Of a stretch of DNA of 6,034 bases, positions 1 to 5,702 are shown piece by piece. The notes beneath the pieces were generated by a model. The model was not told the origin of the DNA. It saw nothing but the letters and a program-made list of their open reading frames with translations, and did no database searches. Origin of the DNA: an uncultured Bacteroidales bacterium (GTDB lineage Bacteria > Bacteroidota > Bacteroidia > Bacteroidales > UBA932). The stretch covers positions 1 through 6,034 of the forward strand of contig CAJOQW010000165.1 of NCBI GenBank assembly GCA_905236955.1, given 5' to 3'. Numbering within the stretch: position 1 is the stretch's first letter; every line of letters starts with the position of its first letter. The position numbers and the translations under genes were made by a program.

Positions 1-403
1 CCAAAGCCTGAACCTGCCAAAGCTGCAGTGGTACTTCGACTACATGGGAGCATTCGAAGGCCTTGACCGCCTGCGCATAGTCACGGGCGACCTGGGAGGC
101 GGATACGCCACCGACGTGCGTTACAACTCGTTCGTCACCAAGCTCAACTGGCATTTCACCCCGGGATTCAACCTTATGCTCAAAGGCATGTACGAGACCG
201 CTGACCTGGCATCCATGGACGCTTACAAGCGCGTTTCGCTCGGCTATGTCGGGGCGCTTGAATACTATCCCCTCAAGGACCAGGACTTCCGAGTGTTCGT
301 GGCTTATGTGGGGCGCGACTGCAAGTATGAAGGGGTCAGGCTCGACAACTACCACGTGAACAGGCTGGAACTGGGATTCATGTACAGGATAAAAGCATAT
401 TGA
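1..403 (+). CDS. Porin-like outer-membrane beta-barrel protein, C-terminal part (5' truncated by window edge)
   Basis: The reading frame is open from the left edge (first full codon at base 2) to a TGA at 401-403, giving the last 133 residues of a longer protein; no start is visible. The fragment shows alternating polar/hydrophobic strands rich in aromatics and glycine (for example FNLMLKGMYETA, VSLGYVGALEYYPL, FRVFVAYVGR), separated by short polar turns, and ends in an amphipathic strand closing on an aromatic residue (LELGFMYRIKAY). This is the usual ending of Gram-negative outer-membrane barrels recognised by the BAM complex. The pattern resembles the OprO/OprP-type porins common in Bacteroidales, but that assignment is from memory. 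It lies 14 nt upstream of aspA on the same strand, so a role in taking up aspartate, asparagine or C4-dicarboxylates is a reasonable inference, not something the sequence proves. An internal ATG at 44 is not the start, because the same frame and similar sequence continue upstream of it. Confidence 0.75.
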   Translation, partial: QSLNLPKLQWYFDYMGAFEGLDRLRIVTGDLGGGYATDVRYNSFVTKLNWHFTPGFNLMLKGMYETADLASMDAYKRVSLGYVGALEYYPLKDQDFRVFVAYVGRDCKYEGVRLDNYHVNRLELGFMYRIKAY

Positions 404-417
404 TAGCAAAGCATAAA

Positions 418-1830
418 ATGTCAGAACAGAAATTCAGGGTCGAAAGCGACCTGCTCGGGGAACTCGAAGTTCCCATCGACGCCTATTATGGCGTCCAGAC
501 GCAACGCGCGCTCAATAACTACAAGATCTCCAATACCAGGATGTGCGACTATCCCGAGTATATCATCGCCATGGCCTATGTCAAGATGGCCGCCGCTTCC
601 GCAAATGCCGAACTCGGCGTGCTTGACAAGGACATAGCCGAGGCCATCATGGCCGCATGCCGCGAGATCGTGGACGGCAAGTTCCACGACCAGTTCCCGG
701 TGGACATGATGCAGGGAGGTGCCGGAACGTCGGTGAACATGAACGCCAATGAGGTGATCGCCAACCGTGCGCTCGAGCTCATGGGCCACAAGAAGGGGGA
801 GTACCAGTACTGCTGGCCCAACGACCATGTGAACTGCGCCCAGTCCACCAACGACGCCTATCCCACCGCTTTCCGCTATACCTTCGTAAGGATGAACAGG
901 CATCTCGAAACGAAGCTCAAGGCGCTTATCGCAGCCTTCCGCGCTAAAGGCGAAGAGTTCAAGGACATCATCAAGATGGGCCGCACCCAGCTCCAGGATG
1001 CGGTACCCATGACTTCGGGCCAGGAATTCAACGCCTTCGCCAACAACCTCGAGGAAGAAATCGCCAACCTGGAACGCAACGTGGTGCTCCTCAAGGAGAT
1101 AAACATGGGCGGAACGGCCATAGGGACGGGCCTCAACGCAGTTCCCGGTTTCGCCGAACTGTGCACGAAGAGGCTTTCGGAGTTCAGCGGCGACGACTTC
1201 GTGAAGGCATCCGACCTGGTTGAGGCTACGCCGGACACCGGCGCGTACGTGAGCTACTCCGCCGCCCTCAAGCGCCTGGCCGTCAAGCTTTCGAAGATCT
1301 GCAACGACCTCCGCCTCATGGCTTCGGGTCCCCGATGCGGCCTTCACGAAATCAACCTCCCGCCGATGGCTCCGGGTTCGTCCATCATGCCCGGCAAGGT
1401 GAATCCGGTTATCCCCGAAGTCACGAATCAGGTATGCTTCAAGGTTATAGGCAACGATACCACCGTGGCCTTCGCGGCCGAAGCCGGACAACTCCAGCTC
1501 AACGTGATGGAACCCGTAATAGCCGAATCCATCCTGGAGAGCCAGACCTGGCTATGCAATGCGATCGACACCCTCCGTACCAAGTGCGTGGAAGGCATCA
1601 CCGTGAACGCCGACCACTGCTACGGGATGGTGAGGAACTCAATCGGCATAGTTACCGCGCTCAATCCTTACATAGGCTACAAGACCTCGACCAAGGTTGC
1701 AAAGGAAGCCCTCGAAACCGGACGCAGCGTCTATGACCTGGTGCTCGAGCACGGCTACATGACACGCGAAAAACTGGATGAGGCCCTGGATCCCAGAGCC
1801 ATGACAGCATCGCACGAATTGCTGAAATAG
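418..1830 (+). CDS. aspA: Aspartate ammonia-lyase (aspartase)
   Basis: A 470-residue cytoplasmic enzyme that reversibly deaminates L-aspartate to fumarate and ammonia. It belongs to the aspartase/fumarase superfamily, which acts as a homotetramer. Visible hallmarks are GTSVNMNANE at about 103-112, QSTNDAYPT at 142-150, MGRTQLQDAVP at 187-197 and the family signature GSSIMPGKVNP at 320-330, whose flexible loop carries the catalytic serine. Gln191 in GRTQLQ, where class II fumarases have His, and Lys327 in the signature favour aspartase over fumarase; both match residues reported as important in E. coli AspA. Length is close to E. coli AspA (478). I chose the ATG at 418 because the N-terminus (MSEQKFRVESDLLGE) then lines up with known aspartases. 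A TTG at 400 would add six residues and overlap the porin stop. There is no Shine-Dalgarno, only an A-rich leader, as usual in Bacteroidota. No promoter is seen in the 14-nt gap, so it is probably co-transcribed with the porin gene. The product can feed fumarate respiration. Confidence 0.96.
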   Translation: MSEQKFRVESDLLGELEVPIDAYYGVQTQRALNNYKISNTRMCDYPEYIIAMAYVKMAAASANAELGVLDKDIAEAIMAACREIVDGKFHDQFPVDMMQGGAGTSVNMNANEVIANRALELMGHKKGEYQYCWPNDHVNCAQSTNDAYPTAFRYTFVRMNRHLETKLKALIAAFRAKGEEFKDIIKMGRTQLQDAVPMTSGQEFNAFANNLEEEIANLERNVVLLKEINMGGTAIGTGLNAVPGFAELCTKRLSEFSGDDFVKASDLVEATPDTGAYVSYSAALKRLAVKLSKICNDLRLMASGPRCGLHEINLPPMAPGSSIMPGKVNPVIPEVTNQVCFKVIGNDTTVAFAAEAGQLQLNVMEPVIAESILESQTWLCNAIDTLRTKCVEGITVNADHCYGMVRNSIGIVTALNPYIGYKTSTKVAKEALETGRSVYDLVLEHGYMTREKLDEALDPRAMTASHELLK

Positions 1831-1850
1831 AGCACGTTACACATTTCTTT

Positions 1851-1892
1851 ACGCCGGCATTCAAAAAAATTGCCGGCGTTTTTATTTTTTTT
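1851..1892 (+). terminator. Intrinsic terminator after aspA
   Basis: A perfect 9-bp inverted repeat, ACGCCGGCA (1851-1859) and TGCCGGCGT (1871-1879), encloses an A-rich 11-nt loop and is followed by a T-rich tail, interrupted by one A, up to 1892. It begins 20 nt after the aspA stop and should end the porin-aspA transcript. The tail runs straight into the next promoter. Confidence 0.92.
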
Positions 1893-1894
1893 CA

Positions 1895-1902
1895 TAACTT
1901 TG
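1895..1902 (+). promoter_or_regulatory. Bacteroidota-type -7 promoter element (TAACTTTG) for the PRTase-like/codB operon
   Basis: TAACTTTG matches the Bacteroidales -7 consensus TAnnTTTG. It lies 30 nt upstream of the ATG at 1933, predicting transcription from about 1907-1910 and a leader of roughly 25 nt. The -33 element is weak: no clean TTTG is present at the usual spacing, and that region is the T-rich terminator tail. The leader is too short to hold a riboswitch and has no Shine-Dalgarno. Confidence 0.75.
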
Positions 1903-1932
1903 TATCCCGGTTGAATCTAATCGGAATTTTTC

Positions 1933-3021
1933 ATGACAAAATTTCTCGATGGTACGTACCTGCGGCATGCAGGTGTGTATGGAAAGACAAACATATACGA
2001 ACTGGAGGCATCCCGCTTCAAGAACCGTTACTTCGTGGTGACCGGCCCCGGGAGCCGTCACCTCCTCTCCTCCCCCGAAGTCATCGGCTTCCCCTGCTAC
2101 TCTGCCCTCCTCGATGAAACCGTCGCCGCTCTCCGCCACCTATTCCCTTCAGGCCCGAGCGGCGATATTGATATCCTGACCATCCTGAGGGGAGGTCTGA
2201 ACTATCCCCTGGAAGAAGCTTGCAGCAGGCTGGGCATACGCGTACGCGACATCCATTTCGTATCCTGCGAAAGGGTGATAGAGAACCATGTCATAACCGG
2301 TCTGGACATCCGTTACGAAAAAGTCACTCCCGGGCCGGGACGGATACTGGCTATAGGCGACATCCTCGCCACCGGCGACACCTTCCGCATGTGCATGGAC
2401 CAGGTTGCGGAACTCTTCAAGGAGGCCGAAGGCTCGATTAAGCGCATAATAATGTTCACCATAGGAGGTACGAGGGCTATTTCCCTGATGGAGGACATGC
2501 GTCGGAAATTCTCCGGTATGTTCCCCGGCTTCGAAGGTTTCGACTGCATCTTCTACGAAGGCATCTTCACCGTATACGAGAGCACGGGCGTGAGCGGTAT
2601 CAACGTCCCGGACATCGACTTCGGCTGGAAGGACGGAGCCGTGAGCCCCGAGTTCCGCGCGTACTCGCTCGACCGGCCCGACTCCATCTTCGAAAAGTGC
2701 ATAATATATGACGGCGGCGCGCGCCGTTACGAGATACCCCTCCATTTCCAGGAGGTGCTCGAATATTGGGAAGGCATACGCGACAGGGCTTCTTCGATCG
2801 ACCCCGTAGCCCTCTTGAAGGAGAAGCTCGGCTACGACGGTCCCGTTCCATTCGAGGAATGGAAGAGTCTCCTACATCTGGATAAGCTTGCCGATTCGGA
2901 ACTCGCCGGTATATGGAGCCGGGAACAGGCCCTGTTCGAAGGCGGGACAGACCTCGCCGCCGTGGCCCGGAGGCGGATTGCTGGAATCAACTCAATCAAA
3001 AAACTATATGAAACACACTGA
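1933..3021 (+). CDS. Uncharacterised type I phosphoribosyltransferase-like protein
   Basis: A 362-residue soluble protein with no signal peptide or membrane segment. I do not recognise a named family. The N-terminal two thirds looks like a type I phosphoribosyltransferase fold: a strand-loop DILTILRGGLNYP at about 80-92, reminiscent of the pyrophosphate loop of uracil PRTases, and RILAIGDILATGDTF at 137-151, resembling the PRPP-binding motif (hydrophobic strand, two acidic residues, then TGxT). The first acidic position is Gly142 here, with only Asp143 kept, so PRPP binding is likely but not certain. Residues from about 200 to 362 match no domain I know; they include YDGGARRYEIPLHF and a helical, charged tail. 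Length exceeds simple salvage PRTases (about 180-220), so the C-terminus is an added domain. It is the first gene after its own promoter and overlaps codB by 14 nt, which suggests translational coupling and a role in handling a base imported by CodB. Alternative: a regulatory or non-catalytic PRTase relative. Substrate unknown. Confidence 0.7.
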   Translation: MTKFLDGTYLRHAGVYGKTNIYELEASRFKNRYFVVTGPGSRHLLSSPEVIGFPCYSALLDETVAALRHLFPSGPSGDIDILTILRGGLNYPLEEACSRLGIRVRDIHFVSCERVIENHVITGLDIRYEKVTPGPGRILAIGDILATGDTFRMCMDQVAELFKEAEGSIKRIIMFTIGGTRAISLMEDMRRKFSGMFPGFEGFDCIFYEGIFTVYESTGVSGINVPDIDFGWKDGAVSPEFRAYSLDRPDSIFEKCIIYDGGARRYEIPLHFQEVLEYWEGIRDRASSIDPVALLKEKLGYDGPVPFEEWKSLLHLDKLADSELAGIWSREQALFEGGTDLAAVARRRIAGINSIKKLYETH

Positions 3022-4255
3022 CGCCGATTACACAGGCCGCCCGGTCGACAGGGCCGGACGCAAGTCCACGTTGAGCATGTTCATGATCATGCTCGGATTC
3101 ACTTTCTTCTCCGCCAGCATGTGGGTGGGACAGCAGCTCGCCGCCGGCCTCGACTGGTGGGGATTTGTCTGGGCCCTCATCATCGGAGGTCTCATCCTTG
3201 CCGCCTATACCGGAGACCTGGGATACATCGGGGCCGAGAGAGGCCTCTCGCTCGACATGCTCGCCCGCAAGAGCTTCGGTTCCAAGGGAAGCTGGCTCCC
3301 CAGCGCCATGATCAGCTTCACCCAGATCGGGTGGTTCGGCGTGGGCCTGGCGATGTTCGCCATCCCCGTTGCCAAGGAACTCATGGGCCTGGATGTCACC
3401 CCCGACTTCATGCCCTGGCAGGGATATGTCCTGGTGGCGGTCGCCGGCATCCTCATGACGGCCAGTGCCTATTTCGGGATCAAGAGCCTCACTATCGTCA
3501 GTTACATCGCCGTTCCCGCCGTGGCCATCCTCGGCACCGTCGCGATGATAATGGCCATCAACCGCGGTGATGCGGGCCTGGTGGAACAGTTCGCAAAAGG
3601 CACCAAGGACCTCGGCATTATAGCCGGAGCCGGTCTGGTGGTTGGCAGCTTCGTGTCGGGCGGCACGGCGACGCCCAACTTCACCCGGTTCGCGAAGAGC
3701 GGCAAGGTAGGCCTCATCGTCACCATCATCGCCTTCTTCGTGGGCAACAGCCTCATGTTCCTCTTCGGTGCCGTCTCCAGCATCTATGCGGGCGGCAACG
3801 ACATCTTCGAGGTCATGCTCAACCTGAACCTCTTCTACATTGCGGTGCTCGTGCTCGGCCTCAACATCTGGACAACCAACGACAACGCCCTTTATACGGC
3901 CGGCCTCGGCCTCTCGAACATCTTCGGCCTCTCCAAGAAGACCATGGTGCTCATCTCCGGTCTCATCGGTACCGTAGCGGCGGTATGGCTGTACTGGAAT
4001 TTCTGCGGTTGGCTCAACGTACTCAACTGCACCCTTCCTCCGGTGGGTATAATCCTCATAATCAGCTACTTCTGCGACAGGAAAGGCTATCTTGACGGCT
4101 CCCTTTCCGACAAGACCGTCAACTGGTGGGCAGTAGCGGGCGTGGTCTGCGGGGCTGTCGTGGCCAACCTCGTAAAATGGGGCTTCCCCGCCATCAACGG
4201 CATGGCCGTCGCGGCTCTCATCTACGCCATCGGGCGTGTGTGCGGCAAGAAGTAG
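3008..4255 (+). CDS. codB: Cytosine permease, NCS1 family
   Basis: A 415-residue inner-membrane transporter with about twelve hydrophobic segments. NCS1 members of this type import cytosine or related bases, driven by an ion gradient. It matches E. coli CodB (419 residues) along its length: GFTFFSASMW at 30-39, LGYIGA at 71-76, FGSKGSWLPS at 90-99, QIGWFGVGLAMFAIPV at 106-121, VVGSFVSGGT at 211-220, FFVGNSLMFLFGA at 243-255, and LGLNIWTTNDNALY at 283-296. Gln106, Trp109 and Phe215 align with residues I recall as lining the cytosine pocket of CodB (Gln105, Trp108, Phe204), so substrate choice is probably kept. The ATG at 3008 is preferred because MKHTDADYTGRPVDRAGRKS aligns with the CodB N-terminus; the open frame upstream is read-through inside the previous gene. 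The start lies inside the preceding gene, 14 nt before its end, implying coupled translation. No cytosine deaminase (codA) is in the window. The gene ends 6 nt from the stop of the convergent DUF389 gene, with no clear terminator. Confidence 0.93.
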   Translation: MKHTDADYTGRPVDRAGRKSTLSMFMIMLGFTFFSASMWVGQQLAAGLDWWGFVWALIIGGLILAAYTGDLGYIGAERGLSLDMLARKSFGSKGSWLPSAMISFTQIGWFGVGLAMFAIPVAKELMGLDVTPDFMPWQGYVLVAVAGILMTASAYFGIKSLTIVSYIAVPAVAILGTVAMIMAINRGDAGLVEQFAKGTKDLGIIAGAGLVVGSFVSGGTATPNFTRFAKSGKVGLIVTIIAFFVGNSLMFLFGAVSSIYAGGNDIFEVMLNLNLFYIAVLVLGLNIWTTNDNALYTAGLGLSNIFGLSKKTMVLISGLIGTVAAVWLYWNFCGWLNVLNCTLPPVGIILIISYFCDRKGYLDGSLSDKTVNWWAVAGVVCGAVVANLVKWGFPAINGMAVAALIYAIGRVCGKK

Positions 4256-4261
4256 GGAACC

Positions 4262-5632
4262 TTATTCCAGCATGCTGGAGATATCCGCCGAAGTGTTGAA
4301 CTGACGCAGCACCAGAAGCTCGAGCTGCTCGTCGTCGAGGCGAATCTTCAACCATTCCTCCATCCTCTTCCGGTCGTTCTGGGAGAGGGTTTTCTTTGTG
4401 CGGATGATGATGGTCGTGCGCGGCTGCGCGCCGAGAGTGCCGGCCTGCACGACGGTTCCTTTGGAAAGGTATATCTCCTCGATGACGTCGGGATACTGGC
4501 TTTGCAGCTCGCGCGTTATCTGTACCGAAGGGAAGGACTCGCCCTTGAGCGAATCCACCTGGTCGCGGAGCATCATTATCTTGGCGTCGCGAAGGGCTAT
4601 CTCCGCTTCCGAACGCTCGAAGAGATTGACCATTTTCTCGTTGTCGGTCTCCTCCAGGCTGTTCTCATGGATAATCAGCTCGTCCCGGGTTATGCCGTGC
4701 GAAAGGGCGCTCCCTATCAGGGCTTCTTTCGCTTCGTCTGAAATCTGCCTGCCGGTGATGCGGATATCGACCGTTCGCGCGGAGCCGTCTATCTTATAGT
4801 CGTAGATATAAGCCCTGTCGAGGGAGCGGTTCTCGCTGATGAAATTCTCGGCGCTTATCTCGAAATTGTTGCGGCGTATCATCGATACGGCCGACCACAG
4901 GCTGAGCGCCACGACGACCAGGGTGAAGGACGAGATGACCCTCCGGGTACGTTTGGCGCGTTTCTCGCTTATGAATTCCACCTCGCGGAAATGCATCAGC
5001 TTGGCTCCGGCGTAAGTGGCGAGCGCGATGAAAAGGGTGTTTATGCCGAACAGTCCCATGGCTCCGAAGAAGAAATGCCCGTTCCAGTTGGCTAAGCCGT
5101 AGCCAGCGGTGCACAGGGGCGGCATGAGGGCCGTTGCAATGGCAACACCCGAGAGCACCGTCCCCTTCTCCTTGCGGGACATCTCCACTATGCCTGCGGC
5201 TCCGCCGAACAAGGCTATCATTACATCGAAGATGGACGGGCTCGTGCGGGCCTCCAGCTCCGTGGGGTTTGCCAGCTCGAGGGGTGAAAGCAGGAAGTAC
5301 AGGGCGGAAGCGGCCAGGGAGATGCCTACCATCACCAGCAGGTTCCATGCCGAGTCGCGGAAGAGTTTGACGTCGTTTATGCTGCCCGCCAGCCCTATGC
5401 CGATAATAGGGCCCATAAGGGGGGATATCAGCATGGCGCCGATTATTACGGCCGTGGAGTTGACGTTGAGGCCGACCGAAGCTATGACAATCGAGAAGGC
5501 CAGGATAAGGATGGTGGGCCCCCTGAAGTAAACATTCGAACGTATGTTGAGTTCGGCTGCATGCGTGTCGATGTGGTTTGCAAGGTCGATGTTGCTGCGC
5601 AGCGACTCCCGTATATAATCGATGAGTTTCAT
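4262..5632 (-). CDS. DUF389 domain membrane protein (TIGR00341-like)
   Basis: A 456-residue protein with a membrane core at residues 38-251 (about six to seven hydrophobic segments) and a soluble C-terminal tail. The DUF389 hallmarks are GAMLISPLMGPIIGIGLAGS at 65-84 and GVAIATALMPPLCTAGYGLA at 162-181, both glycine/proline-rich and transporter-like; biochemical function is unknown for the family. The tail has a small alpha/beta unit at about 275-323, a charged helical stretch likely to form a coiled coil at about 326-366, and a second similar alpha/beta unit at about 383-445. The start is the ATG at 5632 (MKLIDYIRESLRSN), about 24 nt downstream of a -7 element on the same strand. A longer open frame reaching 5845 is rejected because it would run through that promoter and into the divergent gene. 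It is transcribed alone, divergent from a hydrolase gene and convergent with codB. The family assignment is firm; any transport role is inference. Confidence 0.9.
   Translation of the reverse strand: MKLIDYIRESLRSNIDLANHIDTHAAELNIRSNVYFRGPTILILAFSIVIASVGLNVNSTAVIIGAMLISPLMGPIIGIGLAGSINDVKLFRDSAWNLLVMVGISLAASALYFLLSPLELANPTELEARTSPSIFDVMIALFGGAAGIVEMSRKEKGTVLSGVAIATALMPPLCTAGYGLANWNGHFFFGAMGLFGINTLFIALATYAGAKLMHFREVEFISEKRAKRTRRVISSFTLVVVALSLWSAVSMIRRNNFEISAENFISENRSLDRAYIYDYKIDGSARTVDIRITGRQISDEAKEALIGSALSHGITRDELIIHENSLEETDNEKMVNLFERSEAEIALRDAKIMMLRDQVDSLKGESFPSVQITRELQSQYPDVIEEIYLSKGTVVQAGTLGAQPRTTIIIRTKKTLSQNDRKRMEEWLKIRLDDEQLELLVLRQFNTSADISSMLE
4266..4279. repeat. Perfect 14-bp palindrome at the codB/DUF389 convergent junction
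   Basis: TCCAGCATGCTGGA is its own reverse complement. It covers the last codons of the DUF389 gene, 11 nt past the codB stop. It could form a short 5-bp stem with a 4-nt loop in either transcript, but no T-tract follows on either strand, so it is not called a terminator. Confidence 0.4.
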
Positions 5633-5655
5633 TTTGTGCAGGATATGTCCAAATA

Positions 5656-5663
5656 CAAATGTA
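5656..5663 (-). promoter_or_regulatory. -7 promoter element (TACATTTG) for the DUF389 gene
   Basis: Read on the minus strand this is TACATTTG, an exact match to the Bacteroidales TAnnTTTG element. It lies 23 nt before the ATG at 5632, predicting a leader of only about 15-20 nt. No clear TTTG -33 box is seen; the region where it should sit overlaps the plus-strand -7 element at 5675-5682. Confidence 0.65.
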
Positions 5664-5674
5664 TGCAATTTTTT

Positions 5675-5682
5675 TATCTTTG
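5675..5682 (+). promoter_or_regulatory. -7 promoter element (TATCTTTG) for the alpha/beta-hydrolase gene
   Basis: TATCTTTG, followed by CA, is a close match to the strongest Bacteroidales -7 sequences. It follows a T-run and lies 20 nt before the ATG at 5703, predicting a leader of about 15 nt. No clean -33 TTTG is visible; the corresponding stretch overlaps the minus-strand -7 element. Confidence 0.72.
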
Positions 5683-5687
5683 CATCC

Positions 5688-5692
5688 GGAGG
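5688..5692 (+). promoter_or_regulatory. Shine-Dalgarno-like GGAGG before the hydrolase start
   Basis: GGAGG followed by AAAAA lies 10 nt upstream of the ATG at 5703 and supports that start. Such sequences are uncommon in Bacteroidota, where the ribosome makes little use of them. It sits at or very near the predicted transcription start, so it may be only partly present in the mRNA. Confidence 0.4.
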
Positions 5693-5702
5693 AAAAACGC
5701 GC

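Noticed and set aside
421..1491. Long minus-strand open frame (about 356 codons) antisense to aspA
   Set aside because: It lies wholly inside a well-supported aspA gene. Its protein is rich in His, Gly, Val and Arg with no recognisable domain, and no promoter is seen. It is explained by the GC-rich codon bias of the plus-strand gene.
1903..1932. Possible riboswitch or leader control upstream of the PRTase-like/codB operon
   Set aside because: The predicted leader is about 25 nt, too short for a known purine, PreQ1 or other base-sensing riboswitch, and no hairpin is visible in it.
2715..2726. Perfect GC palindrome CGGCGCGCGCCG
   Set aside because: It is inside the PRTase-like coding region, explained by Gly-Gly-Ala-Arg-Arg codons, and has no T-tract or other sign of a regulatory site.
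2888..3007. N-terminal extension of CodB by 40 codons
   Set aside because: It lies entirely inside the PRTase-like gene, does not resemble CodB, and the ATG at 3008 aligns with the known CodB N-terminus.
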